Shown: positions 48,004-60,500 of the stretch, one piece after another
Position numbering within the stretch: position 1 is the first letter of the stretch
How the letters are laid out: each line of letters begins with the position of its first letter
Assembly (NCBI GenBank): GCA_038496445.1
Contig: JALMLS010000612.1
Span: forward strand, 1 to 64,000
Reading direction: 5' to 3'
From: Trichosphaerium sp. ATCC 40318
Taxonomy: Eukaryota; Discosea; Flabellinia; Trichosidae
DNA: 64,000 nucleotides
Position numbers and translations under genes: made by a program
Notes under the pieces: generated by a model
Told to the model about the DNA's origin: nothing
What the model saw: only the letters and a program-made list of their open reading frames with translations
Databases searched by the model: none

Positions 48004-48326
48004 GCTTGCGTTATAGGCAAAGGCTGAAAATAAATGTGCACAGAATAATGCATTAAAACTTGGTACTTATACTCTACGTGAAGTAACTGCGCTAGGTACA
48101 TGCAATTTCGTCGCTAATGCGCACATACAGTGCTGACAAGCCAAACTTTTCGAGTACAACCCACGGAGACAACGGAGGAAAACAGATTCGCGTCATAACA
48201 GTACTGGACCAAATACGTCTGTTATGAAATTGTTGGACTGTAACTTATTTGCACTGTTTGATTTCATTTCGTCAATACTTAGCATCATTGCCGCGTCAGT
48301 TGTAGAAAAACGACTGAGAAAACAAA
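48004..48326. promoter_or_regulatory. Divergent promoter gap between SH3 protein and MTR3
   Basis: 323 bp separate the two start codons. A short plus-strand frame (MKLLDCNLFALFDF...) lies here but overlaps the MTR3 5' region without splice support. No motif stands out. Confidence 0.4.
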
Positions 48327-49449
48327 ATGAATACAGGAAATCGTTACCGCAATTCATTTGCCTGTCAGACGTGGGGAGCGCCACTGGTAGAGAAAACAAG
48401 CACAAAAGGGTATAACAAACATGTAAAGTCTGTAAAGTGTTTTCTTAACGTCTTTAGCAAAGCGGCAGGCTCTAAACGTAAACCTAACTATCTCAGACCA
48501 AAGTTTTTTAAAACTGGTACGCAATTGGTTTCAGACGCTCTCAATGCCCTCTTACGGTATAATTAGGCGTAGCGAGCCAAGCCAGCGGCAGTTCATACAT
48601 TGAGAATGGTAAAACAAAAGTAATGTGTTCCGTTTTCGGTCCACAGGAACTACCACAGGTACGTGATAGTTACCGCCACAAAGATTGAAGATTTGATTTG
48701 ATCTAACAAAAAGAAACTATTACACGCCATGTATTTACGTTTTACCCACAGGAATGGAGTACAAAGGCACAAATATCTGTAAATTTTAAATTCTGCGTCT
48801 TTGCCAAATCGTGCGTGGACAACGGACAGCAAATTCAATTCTAACCATTGATAAGCAAACGTGGTGAGTATCAACAAACAGACGAGGAAATTCGCTGTGG
48901 TCAAATCGTCAGACAAGCAGTAGAGGTACAAAATTGTTTTCTTTTTTAAATTGCTGTTAACGCGGATGCAATTAGGTGTCAGTAGTACGTGAAAAGTTTC
49001 CGAGGAGTTTAATTGAAATTGACATCCTAATTGTTGAAGAAGACGGTGGCGCTATTGCCACAGCCATACAAGTATGCTTGACTATAGACAAACATGTTTT
49101 TATCAATTGAAGTTTTTCTAACTTTATGTAGGCCGCTTCTCTTGCTCTTGCAGATGCAGCCATCCCACAATACGATTTAGTAGCAGCTGTTAGTGCTGTA
49201 GTGATTAATCCAGATAAACCTATAGCCCTTCTAGATCCAAATGCGTCGGAAGAGCGCGACCAAATAGCTAGCGTTATGGTGGCTTATATGCCGGGTATTG
49301 AAGAGGTTACACACGTTGTTACTACAGGTGACATGTCGTGTAGTACTGCTGTTGATATTCTAGACTTGTGTACATCTGGTTGTGGTAAGATAAAAGACCT
49401 AATGGTTACGTATTTGCTAGATAAAGCCAAGCAAACTCAAAAAAAATAG
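48327..49449 (+). CDS. MTR3: RNA exosome core subunit MTR3 (EXOSC6-like RNase PH fold)
   Basis: Non-catalytic ring subunit of the exosome, which threads RNA to the 3'-5' nucleases. Exons give LRPKFFKTG joined across a GTACGC intron to [20 protein letters not shown], then [10 protein letters not shown]. Later come [13 protein letters not shown] joined across a GTGCGT intron to [31 protein letters not shown], then [20 protein letters not shown] and [11 protein letters not shown]. The SQA.GS.Y.E.G.TKV and LLDP..EE patterns favour MTR3 over RRP41. A 48-nt in-frame segment near 48410 may be an intron or retained. Stop at 49447. Confidence 0.85.
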
Positions 49450-49699
49450 TTAAAAAATACGAAAAAAAAAAGATAAATAAAACATTGTAGACCAATTACT
49501 CTTGTTTGTTTTAGTTTGTAAAAAGCAATGCCAAATCCTTAGCACATCTTTGTATTCTGAGAAGGATGCGAAAGATTAAAGAATGGCGCTTAGCAGTGTT
49601 GAACACTGTACGTAGGAATTTTTTTGGATGTTCGGTGAATGGCGGTCAAGAAAGTGGTGACGTACCTAATCTATTTCTCTATTCCACCTTAAACACACC

Positions 49700-51166
49700 A
49701 TGGCGGCTTCAATAGCAATACCTAATCTATCAGCACCAATTGACGACGAGGGATACACAGTCTCTTTTACTTACGACGATGACAAGGGATTCATGGAGTT
49801 TTTTAACACATACGGGTACTGTAGTAATGACAAGGGTTCTTTTACACGCTCTAATATAGCGTTTACGTAGGTTTGTCGTAATTCGCGATGTATTAACCCC
49901 AGAGGCCTGTGACGCCACTGTTTCTGAAATATATGATATTCTAGAAGGTAAAAACCTGCGGGGAGCAAAGAAATACGCCAAAAACCGTTTTGATAGACGA
50001 GACCGCTCTACATGGCAGTATTGGCCAGAGGGTGGCATCGAGCACTACGGGAGTATGCAAGTACGTACAAATGTTAACGTATTCAGTTAACACACCGAAG
50101 ACTTACTTTTTTTTTAGCGTGCCTCGATTTTTTCAAACCAATTTGTTCAGAATAGACAAAATCCTAAAATTCATGCAGTCTGGGCGAAGCTCTTAGGCGA
50201 TGACCGTCTTATCATCAACCATGGTATGTCAACTACACTCTGAACTATTTTCTAATTAATTTAAAACAAGATCGAGCATGTTTCTTCCGTCCTACGTGTA
50301 AAGTACCTGATGAGACAGGTAACACAACTGACAGGCCTAAATGGAAGACGAGAGCAAACCTGCATCTTGATTTGAACCCAAGCCAATACTTACATCCGAG
50401 TCCTAAGTTACAACATGGAGAACTAGACAACTTGACATATGACCGGATAAACAACTTTATTAACGAGAATAATGCACCTCACAAGTCTGACAAAATCAGC
50501 TGTCAAGGTTCTTTGAACCTTCTTGATAACAGAGACTATGATGGTGGGTTTCAGGTAGGCCAACTTTGTAACGATACTTTATTTGAAGATTGTCTTGTAA
50601 CTTTTCGAAAAAATGACCTTTCATTCGCTACCACCGGAGCAAAAACGGGCAGATTTAATGTTGCACTATTTATGCACTGTTGTGTACAAAAAGCGGCTAT
50701 TTTTCTTCAAATATTTTGTGGTACCAATCTGATTGTTTTTTTTGTACGAAGTGCGTTCCTGGATTTCATACGATTTTTGATGACTATTTTCGTGATTTCA
50801 AAAACCCTCAAAGACCATCAGTTTCGTTCCCACGTAACTCTCCTATACATAAGTACGGCCAACGTATATCATCTCGAAAAGGAAGTATGATAATATGGAA
50901 CCAGGTACATACTTTCTATCACGAAATTATTTTTTCATTGATAAATTATTAACACGCTCTAGACGTTACCTCATGGTTCATTGCCTAACAATAGTACCAC
51001 ACCTCGTGTAGCACAATTTATAAGATTATTCCGAGAATCAGAGTTAACAAGGTCATACACCCGCACCAAGAAGCGTGCTGCTCAAGTAAGAAAGTATACG
51101 TCAAAGCAACCAGTTTCGCCATTAGGTAAAATACTGTTCGGTTACGAAGCTGACGCAAACATGTGA
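49700..51166 (+). CDS. Phytanoyl-CoA dioxygenase-like 2-oxoglutarate/Fe(II) oxygenase
   Basis: Starts MAASIAIPNLSAPIDDEGYT. The VFRDVLTPEACDATVSEIYD block is typical of the PhyH N-terminus. WQYWPEGGIEHYGSMQ and FVQNRQNPKIHAVWAKLLGD follow. HLDLNP supplies the H-x-D iron ligands. CQGSLNLLDNRDYDGGF joins CVPGFHTIFDDYF across a long intron (50555-50744, GTAGGC), giving the distal His in VPGFH. A downstream basic stretch (RTKKRAAQVRKYTSKQ) precedes the stop. No PTS1 at the C-terminus (DANM). Substrate unknown; related algal and protist proteins are likewise uncharacterised. Confidence 0.8.
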
Positions 51167-51315
51167 GCATGTAAAACAAAAAAATAAATAGTGTACAGTT
51201 CCCCAACCCAAATACCTGACGTTTTGTTACGCTGTAAATGAACATTCAACGCACTGATTTTTTCCTCAAGATTTTTTCAACAACGTTTATTTAGTTCAAC
51301 TGTTCAGTTTACAAC

Positions 51316-54300
51316 TCATTCAGCTGGTGCTGCTTCTTCTTGTGCGGCTTCACAGGATTCTTCTTGCACAGGCTGGATTGTCATCTCTTGAGCATCTTCC
51401 TCTACAGGTTGAATAGTGGCTTCACCTTCTTCTTGTACTGGCTGGATTGTCATCTCTTGAGCATCTTCTTCTACAGGTTGGATTGTCATCTCTTGAGCAT
51501 CTTCCTCTACAGGTTGAATTGTCATCTCTTGAGCATCTTCTTCTACAGGTTGGATAGTAGCTTCTTGTGCAGGTGCAGGGGCTAATAAAGGGTTACTCTC
51601 GTTCATGTTTGAAAATTTTACCTGATAATGTGTTCAACCAAGCTTTGTAGTCGTATCCGTCCTTTGAAAAGAATGAGTTACTGTGAAAGTCACGGTTTAA
51701 GTACGTACTCCTTTAGCAGGCATAGCAGACTTGAGATACGCGATTTGGTCATCTGGAATCTGCGCAGTGCGCATATCGGCCTCAGTGATAAAGTCCTTAC
51801 CATCAGCAATAATAGCAAATGATTCTTCAAGGTCTTTTGAGTCTGCAGCACTTCCGTATAATCTGGTCATGTACTCTACGAATTTATCGTAGATGACTAC
51901 AAGTGGCTCACCGCTTGACAACTACAAATAGAATGTCAGATAACCAAAAAACTCGAAAAACTTTTTGTTACCTCTTCCCAGATAAGATCGAATTTTTTAT
52001 CGCTTCCTTCGAAGTCAATGTTTACTACACCCAAACTAGACATAAGAGATTTGAATTCCAAACGTCCCAAAGCGCCACTTTGGTCAGTATCGAAGTGATC
52101 GAAAGTAGCTAGAAAGCGTTAAATTAGGTTACAAATAATAATACATACTTTTGAACTCTTGGAGTTGCTCAGCCGATACTTGTCCTTGGGAAGCAACAGC
52201 TGCGAGTGTGCTCTCAAGGAACGACAAACGGTTGACGTATGATCTCTTGAGCTGGTCGTATGTGAAAAGCAAGTCATCATACTCGTGATCAGTGAATTCG
52301 TTTTCTTTGCGAAAAGTCAGTATCCTGAAAAAAAAAATATAATTACAAACCTTCAATGTTGGCGGCATTGCATGCGTCTTCAGCTGCCTATAAATATCTT
52401 TAGGGACTTGAAATGGCATGAAATAAAGTACTTTGATAGCAGGAAGCTTCTCGTCAAGAGATTGAAGGATGGCGTAGTGTGCTTTGAATTGTTGAAGTGA
52501 TTCCTCAGATGCTTCGCCTGTTTCAGACAAACTCTGGGCTTGCTTCTTCAAAGCACGGTCAAATTCATTTGCAACATCAGCGAAAGCCTTTCTCAAACCG
52601 TCTAAGATACTTCTCAAAGTAGTGTTAAGGGCTTGTCGGCGTTTTCCTTCAGCTGCCAAGAGCTCGTCGAAATTATCACGTGTATCACTATTTTATAAAC
52701 AGTCAGATTATCACGTCTAGTCGATCAACTTTTTGACTTACTTTACGGAAAGTCCTTGTGGAGGTACGTATGGAGGACGTTGCATACTTCCTAGTTTCAA
52801 TTGGATGTTGCCAAACAAAGCAGCCAAGCTGTTCTGCTCAGCGACCCATTCGCGCTTCTCAGTCTTTTTGTACTTTCTACAAACAAGTTAGGTTAAACAT
52901 ATTGATATGTAAGTAAACATTATACGTACCTGAGATTTGCGATTTGGGCTTTGGTAGAGGTGTAGTCGTTGCCAAGATCAGCCTCGACAAAGGAAGCTCC
53001 TTTTGCCTTAACGTTTGCATTAAGAGCACGTGCACGTTTCTCGTAGTCAGTTTCAAGTTTGAAAATATCCTCGGCTTGCTTGGAGTATTGTGCAATACGC
53101 TTTCCAGCTACTTCTGCGTTATCTTGAGAAGCAAATACCTGGTTTAAGGAAGTTAGTCAATGATTTGGTACTGTCCGATTTTTTGGTTCTTACCTTGTAG
53201 AGCTGTGCGACGTATGTCATGATGGAGCGCTCGTCAGGTCGTGGCATGCTTACAATATCTTCGGCGTCAAGGAGCTGTGGGATACCCAAGTGCTTCTCTG
53301 CAACGTCAAAGGCGTTTTTCAAGTTAGCGAGAGGATCATCTGCGGACAAGGAATCGTAGTCAATGAGCTCCTATATAAGGGATTAAAAAGCGGATGGTTA
53401 CTAGAATTTTCACTTACAGGTCTGTGTCTGTGAATGAGAGCGTTGAAAGCAAGACCTAGTTGATGTGAGCGCACTGAAGTCACTTTTTTATTCTGTTTTT
53501 TTACGTACCATCTGCGAAACTGTCGTGGAAATTTTGAACATCAACGTTGTCTATAAAAATAAAATTAGGCTCTATTATAACGATTAAAGGCTGTTATATA
53601 AGTACCATAAGGTTCTGTCTTTCTTTGACACCACAGCAACAAACCTTGTTTCAAGGATAAACCCTTAAAAAAAGTTAACAAAACAAAAATCGTTTTAAAT
53701 AAACCGTTTAACGCACATCCTCGCCGAGATCAGGGATAACAAAACGAAGAATGAGGGTCCAGATCATTCCTAAAGAGAATCTTTTAGGAGATTATTTGTT
53801 TACAACAAAAACAGAAAAACCACTTACCAAGTGTTTGTACGCGGTTTCCATCAACAATCTATTGCTTCTGTTCAATTTAAAAGTAAGATAAAGCAAAACT
53901 TACCTCTGTTGGCCCAATGTACGCCAATTTTACATCATGCTCTTTGATAAACTTAAGAGCGAGCACTAAATATTGGTATGAGTTTATGCTATAAAGCAAA
54001 AGATTATGGTTGTATTAATAAATCACAAAACCCTTTTTTTAACGCACCAAGATTTTCAATTTTTTGAACTCTCAGTCTCGGTTTTTTGACGTACTTTCTG
54101 ATCTAAAAAAAGAATACAACGTTTAGTACCACGTGACAAAAAAAATTTCCGGAGCGGAGAAAAAAAAACCGGTTAATGACTTTAAACACTTACAGTATCG
54201 CCGTCAGAGATAATCTCTAGCAAGTTTATCAAGTTAACGCCGTCTTTGAAGCCTTCGAGGACCTTGCAGGATTTAGTGGACGATTTAAAACCGGAGGGCG

Positions 54301-54637
54301 CACCGTCTCCATTTTCAAACCACGTTTACCGAGGTGCATGTTCGCCCAATTGGTGCTATAACAAACAATCAACAAAATGGTTGAAAAGCGTAATGCCCAA
54401 AATAAAACACAAAAGAACAGCAAAAGTTTCGCTAAAAACCGCGGTTTAGAGCTTCCAATAAACGTTTGAAGCGCTAAAGTAGTCTTGCGTAGTGACAAAG
54501 ACAACACATAAAGGTTAGCAGAGGCCGTACAATGTCTTGGTCTGGACTTCTTCCCATTTCTTAATGGTGTCTGAGTTTGACGCATAGTTCTCGCGCTGGG
54601 CTCCTGAGGTCGCTTTCTCTGGCTGTTGTTCGGACAT
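51316..54637 (-). CDS. Alpha-actinin with a C-terminal acidic repeat tail
   Basis: Actin cross-linker. Starts [20 protein letters not shown]. The CH1/CH2 actin-binding pair shows [33 protein letters not shown] and [20 protein letters not shown], then [19 protein letters not shown] helical rod, shorter than the four-repeat animal rod, spans about 53.1-52.1 kb. EF-hands follow: a canonical loop [13 protein letters not shown] and a degenerate second one ([13 protein letters not shown]). A 44-nt intron with GTAAAA donor and TTATTAG acceptor then splices the core in frame to a tail of six [AM]TIQPV[EQ]E[ED] units. Without that intron the core would stop at KIFKHERE and the tail would look like a separate gene. 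Confidence 0.85.
51335..51575. repeat. Short tandem repeat encoding [12 protein letters not shown] units
   Basis: Six copies of a unit encoding [AM]-T-I-Q-P-V-[EQ]-E-[DE], five followed by A-Q-E-M or similar, with unit length 36 bp in the regular part. They code for the acidic tail of alpha-actinin. Confidence 0.8.
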
Positions 54638-54952
54638 GTTTGATGGTGGATTGGCCTTTAAACAAATTAATATAGTGAAAGAGAAGATGTACGTACCTTC
54701 AACTGTTGTAGTCGCTCAAAAATAACGGTAGTTCACAGCAATACACATTTCATTTACGCAACCAGCACTTAACCTAAATTCTTAGCTTAACTTTAAACTG
54801 ATTTTCACGCACTGTGGACGCCTTCGTCCACTATTTTATACGCCTTTGATATCAACACGGTATAACAGCAATTGAACTTTCAAGTTGAGTACGTAGTTAG
54901 AAATTGTAGCAATCTTTTTTGGCTAATCTAGTTACTGGTGTTTAGAAATACA

Positions 54953-56236
54953 ATGGCGTACTGTTTCAAAACTTTTGCTATCGTTTTTCTTGTATTAGCA
55001 GTTTTAATTGGATTAAGACTAAAGACACTCGGTGCTTTCGACGAGTTACCCTCTGACGATCACGGCGAATGGAAGCATTGTGAAGTTGTAGAGGGAGTAC
55101 CAGCCTCAGAGGACTTGGTAGTGTCCACCACTTCTGACAAAGGTACGCTCCTTTAGACACAATTTGTTGCAACAATAGCCATCACTACGTTGCTAGCATC
55201 CAACCAAGAATGTTGTCAAGTGATGACAAACTTGTAGTATGCATTTTTTCGGTGGAATTTATTGTCCCATTGTACTTTTTTTTTGTCATCATAGTACACG
55301 GGTTGATCAATAATTATAGTGTATATTACATCGTTAAATTTTCCTGCAATGATTGATACGGGTGAACTACCTCCAGGATTTATTTTCGCTTATAATGGGA
55401 AAGATGTCAAAGAAATGTCACTGTCTGGCTATGATGTATGTATAGTAAACCTCTTCTATTCCGATTAACATAGTGCTAAGGGCCAAAATTTCAAGCCACA
55501 TGGCTTGTCACTCATTGAACAAGACAGCGTTGAGTACTTGTTTGTTGTTGATCATGGATACAATGATGACAATCACGCTGTTGTTATTTTCAAAATTCAA
55601 GACAATGAACTCGTACAGCATAATGTCATCAATTCTCCTCTATTTAGATCGTTGAATACTGTAGTCGGTGTATCACTTGACGAGTTTTATGCCGTGAATG
55701 ATCACTATTACGATATGTTTAGTAACCAGCTTATGAACTTTATCGAAGACTTTTTGGGACTTAACTGGGCGTTTGCTGTGAGATGGAAGAAAGGCGAGGG
55801 TGTCACAATCGCTGCCAAAGACTTTTCTTCGCCTTCTCCTGGTATAGAATTTAGTAAAGGTAAGCTCTTCCTAGCACATACTTTAGAAGGGACTGTTTCT
55901 CAGTATGACACAACGACTGGAAATCTAGAATTTACACTCGATATTGGTACTGGTCCTGACAATCTACACTTTGATGCAGAAGGCCGCCTTTGGGTTGGAT
56001 CCCACATGAATATAATAAACACTTTCAACCACCTCCTGAAAGGCGAAAAGGGGTGTTCGCAAGTTATCTACATAGAAACCGACGGAGACAACTTCGACTT
56101 ATCCAGAAATGCTAAAGTTACCGAAGTTTATCGTTCCTGCTCTGGTCCTGTATCTGGTACTTCTACAGGTGCCTTATACAAGAAAATGCTATTACTAGGC
56201 ACCATGAGAGATGGGTTTGGAGTATGTAACAAATAA
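54953..56236 (+). CDS. Paraoxonase/arylesterase-like six-bladed propeller, membrane anchored
   Basis: N-terminal uncleaved anchor (FAIVFLVLAVLIGLRL), as in animal PONs. Blades show VEYLFVVDHGYNDDNHAVVI (PON: YL.VVNHP....VE.F), then SLDEFYAVNDHYY with the N-D-H calcium/active-site triad, VSQYDTTTGNLEFTLDIGTG, and PDNLHFDAEGRLWVGSHMN (PON: DN...D..G..W.G.HPN). Calcium-dependent lactonase or esterase activity is the family expectation. The last long exon runs 55505-56236. Upstream introns use GTACGC and GTATGT donors. It is close to the GTPase at 56315 on the same strand. Confidence 0.82.
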
Positions 56237-56314
56237 AGACATGTCAATAAAAATTGTTAAAAAATCTTGAATTTTCTCTGTAAATATTGACAATCGCACC
56301 ACAAGTGACCAAAC

Positions 56315-58627
56315 ATGCCTCGATTGCGAAAAAAGGATTCTAAACGATCTACAGCCAATTCTCTGGATTCCAAGCTCAATCTATCAGTAAATCAGAAGAT
56401 ACTAGCGGAAATAAATGGGCTCTACACGAATGAAACCAAAGGTGCACACAAGGCTTACAAAAACCATTGAGACTAATACAAGATACCGTAGGGCTTCAAA
56501 CGACAGCATCTAATATTGGTTTGCAAGATATCAAAGCGCCACCAAAAAAGATCACCGTCATGATATGCGGTAACCACAGTAGTGGTAAATCAAGCTTTGT
56601 TAACTGGTATATTGACGAACATATTCAAAAAACCGGTGTAGCTATTGAAACACAGGCGCGAATCATTCCTTGACTACCCAATAGTGCTTACGTAGCGTAG
56701 AAATTTACTTTAGTGACGAGCGGGAGAAAACGCGAATCACTCCAGGTACCCGCGCAACGCATAGATTTTATGAAGACAAACAGCTGACACTTGAAAGGGA
56801 GCCACGTCATTGCACTTTTGGGGAAACAGGCTCAAAGACATTACTGACTTTAGAGGCATGCCGGAGTACCTTGAAACAGAGGTAATCAAGCGTTTTTTAT
56901 TACTTTTTCAAAAGTCTACTGCCGGTAAACGTTTTCGCGGCATTTCTACGTTGATAATGCTCAAAACTCTAGGTCGCTGTATCAGCTGCTAGGAAGTTTC
57001 CTATGTGTAACTTCATTGACACTCCGGGATTGGTTGACGGGTGAGTCGTATTTTGGTCCTACTCTATTAAAAATTTGCTTACTGTTACTAGTGAATTTCA
57101 GTACCCTTGTGACGTAGATGACATTATCCTTTACCTTGCTGATTTTGCTGACTTGGTGCTAGGTACATTTTTATGATTTTTTTCTTTTCGTGTTTTGTTT
57201 GCACTCTTTGGAGGATCTTCTCAGTTGTTTGAGTTATCTAACATTTTAATAGTATTTTTTGATCCAATGGGACAGGCTTTGTGTAAGAGAACGAGTACGT
57301 GATTTCTGACAGTCTAGTTTTTTTGGTTTCTTTTTATTTTATTTCTGGCAAAGCCTTTTTACAATGTTTGTAGTGGCTGTTGTATCACGCTTGAATGAAA
57401 ATCATGGTGCAAAGATGAGATTCTTTTTATCAAAAGCTGATAGCGTACGTGAATACATAGTCAATTTATTTATAAATTCTACAGTACTATCAACTCAAGG
57501 TTTTCTTTGTGGTTTTTTACTGAATAATTGTTTTACTCGAAGTCAAGATTAATTTTTTAAATAGTTTGAAAAACAAGAAGATTGCCAAAAGGTTTTGATT
57601 CAGATTACTCAAAACTTGACCTCTGTCTTGAACAACACTCAGTTCACGTTGCCTACAATCTACGTACCAAAAGATGACGTAAAGGTTCCAATACATAACG
57701 CCATAAATGATCTGTGCCTTGATATTGAGAGGACACTTACGCAATCCGTTCAAACAGCATTGAACTCTCTAGAAACTGATTGCAAGCAAATAGAGTCTAA
57801 AATTGATGAGTACGTCAAAAGTGTCAAAATTAGAACAGCAATGTGTCACTTTCGTTCTGTGAAATCATTTTGATTTTTTAATGGAGTATTAACTTGTTTG
57901 GATAAACCTTATCTCTAATCTTTTGTAGTATTGTTGAGAACGAATTACTCAAGAAGAAGGCAAACAGTAAAGCAAGAAACATGGGAATTATGTACTTTAT
58001 GATTTCTATGTCAATTGGCAAGTTTTTACCTTCTTCCCATCTTATTTGATGTTTTTGTTTGTAAATTTTTTATTAGGTTTGATGATGCCAATCATGTACA
58101 TACTTGGTCTTTTGGAATCCAGTTTGAAGGATTACCCAGCTGTACACAAATTCACCAAAGATTTTGAGGCAACTATTGACTCTATTCGTGCGTCTTTGGT
58201 TTTTCTTTAATTAATTATCTCTTATTGTACTCACCATTTGGCTTTAGCGGATGAATATCGATTATACTTTTATGGTGGATTGACGTTTTTAACTTTATTC
58301 TTCCTTCTCTTATCATACGTACGTTGCTCTCTCAACAACTTACTCATTATTACAAAAAAAATCATATTTTGTTTATTGACTGTGTTCAACGTTTGTCATT
58401 TACATGTTATGTAGTTTACTTGGTCTTATAAAAAAACTATACCTGCTAGCAAACTCAAAATTTTGAGCGAACAACGCACATTCGTAAAGCAAAAGGTTAT
58501 GGACAAAAGAAAAGGTATGTTGTGTACAAAGAAAAGTTTTGTTTATTTATAATTTCGTCTAATCATTTTATGTACAGAGCTCTACAAGACATTCTTCAAA
58601 CAACTTGATGCCAACTACGACGGTTGA
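56315..58627 (+). CDS. Dynamin/EHD-like large GTPase with C-terminal membrane segments
   Basis: Basic N-terminus (MPRLRKKDSKRS), then ITVMICGNHSSGKSSFVNWY with a clean P-loop, TGVAIETQ, a FTLVTSGRKRESL switch-like block, FIDTPGLVDG (G3), DLVL and VFFDPMGQAL-type stretch, and FFLSKADSV (SKAD as G4). Helical stalk-like exons follow near 57.6-57.9 kb. The C-terminus has two hydrophobic segments (IGLMMPIMYILGLLES and YGGLTFLTLFFLLLSYF) and a basic end. Resembles protist dynamin-superfamily proteins with integral membrane anchors, probably in membrane remodelling. Many introns, some donors GTGAGT or GTACGT. Reading across 56.66-56.83 kb is uncertain. Confidence 0.75.
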
Positions 58628-58777
58628 AGTTTCTTCTTGTTTTAAGACAAGAGCAGAAAATATTTGTACTCCAATACATTGATTGTATGACGACCTCAAA
58701 GCCAAAGAGTATCTTGTGTTTGAAGGGTTTTTTTTTTAATAGTTTCTTGGATTTTCGTCTTTTTTTTTGGATTTTGT

Positions 58778-60052
58778 TCATACTGGAGGGATAGCAAAAA
58801 TAGATAAATCAACTTCCCTCATTTCTTCGTTCTTGTCATTAGGATTAGGTAAAAGACAATGAAACTGTAAGTGACCATCTTGCTGCCATTGCTTGTATTC
58901 ACCTTCTTTTTTACCTGAAACAAATGTACACAAAATAGCAAGTTGGCCATTAGGATGCCACTGTTTGTGAATACCTTGACGTTCACCGTCGACATAAAAA
59001 TTATGAACAGCCAATGTACCATCTGTATACCATTGTTTACACTCCCCAGTTATTGTGCCGTTAGTATACGTGATTTGTACGTGTAATTGACCGTTTATGT
59101 GCCATTGACGATATAATCCATGTTTCTTATCATTCTCCATTGTTGTATCAACATGCAATTGTCCATTATTGTGCCTGTAGCATTTTGAGTTAGGCACGAA
59201 ACCAAACAGAAAAAATATGAGAAAAGGTCTGACGCGATTGAGGTGTGATCACAACAAAAGATTTTTTTTTGACATTTTTGATAAAATGATTTACCATTGT
59301 TGATGACGTCCGTGTTTCTCCCCATTCTTATAAATACACTCAACATGCTTCTGTCCACCTGAATACCATTGTTGATAAGATCCTTCTCTTTTTCCATTCT
59401 CGTAAACACACTGAATGTGAAGGTTACCGTTGTAGTGCCTTCGTAACAAGATAAATTAGAAAAAGAAGTTTTTAGTGGGAATCACTAACTCACCATTGTT
59501 TGTGTTCGCCTTGTTTTTTGCCGTTGTGATAGAGGCAAGACATGTACGTATTTCCGTTACTTGACCATTGTTTCCACAAGCCCTCACGTTCACCTTGGTT
59601 GTAATGACATACCAGCTCGATTTGACCATTTTCATGCCACTGATTTACTCTGCCGTGTTTTCTTCCATTGTCGTAGCTACTTGATACGTACACTTGCCCG
59701 TTGTCATACCATCTGTTGTATGTGCCGTGTTGCTGTCCATCTTTGAATGTACACTGGATACGCACTTTGTTCTCTTTCCAATGCTTCCACACGCCATGTT
59801 TCTGATAGAATACGTTGAATCTTGTAGCTTGAGCGTAATGTGTTGACAACAGAGGTATTTTTATGAAAGCTTCTCTGCCGAACGAACAAATAAGCCAAAT
59901 GAGCTCCGTAGGCAACCAAGAAAAGCTTTGAGGTGTCAGTTTGACGATGTAAAAATACTGGCGTACTCTTTTCTGCTCTTTACTTGGTTCTTTACCTTGC
60001 GCCGTTTTAATTCAATGACTTTGCGTTGTGTTAATGCGTTCGGTTCTGACAT
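58778..60052 (-). CDS. F-box-like protein with about eleven YwqK/MORN-variant repeats
   Basis: The ATG at 60052 gives MSEPNALTQRKVIELKRRK. A 38-nt intron leads to an F-box-like stretch, LPTELIWLICSFG. Repeats of about 23 residues with consensus NGQL...C.Y.NGK..G..KQW follow, for example DNGQVYVSSSYDNGRKHGRV, NGQIELVCHYNQGEREGLWK, NGQLHVQITYTNGTITGECK. Two introns split the array. The tail (REVDLSIFAIPPV) is unique. F-box plus solenoid suggests a ubiquitin-ligase adaptor whose repeats bind a target; that is inference. Paralogous to 41107-41754. Confidence 0.75.
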
Positions 60053-60500
60053 TTGGATACAACCAAGCTAAACGTCGCACAAACCGAAATCAGGGCGTCT
60101 AACGAACAACGCAAGAAGACGAACAAAATAAAAACATTGACTAATGATCAGCAAGAGTGTTCTATTGCTGCCTTCAAGATTTATTTTTGTATGTACAAAG
60201 CTATAGTTACAAACCAAAGCACAATAGTGCTTGTTGTGAGAGGGTTACTTATGTCTCTTATTGAAGTGCGGCCAAAATTTCCTCCAGCATGGTTGTCATT
60301 TGCTCTTCCTTTTCTATCATAACTTATTGCGCGTGTTAGAAACAAAGAGTGCTGTAGCGAACGGTTTTTGTGATTTGTACCTGGTAACTTTTGTATGAGC
60401 GCGTTGTACGCTTTTCTGCTTGAACCGCCTTTCTGAGTAGCGTTTAGTGCTGTATTGTGATGCGTATTTGAGTACGGAAATTGTGCTTTTTTTACAATTT
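60053..60500. other. Gap with a doubtful plus-strand frame
   Basis: An open frame of 89 codons from 60053 (no ATG; DTTKLNVAQTEIRASNEQRK...) directly abuts the opposite-strand start of the F-box gene. A minus-strand micro-ORF (MIEKEEQMTTMLEEILAALQ) lies near 60260-60320. Neither is supported by a family. Confidence 0.25.

Noticed and set aside
51316-51606. Independent 96-residue repeat gene starting [12 protein letters not shown]
   Set aside because: Its ATG overlaps the end of the alpha-actinin frame, and a standard 44-nt intron joins its repeats to alpha-actinin in frame.
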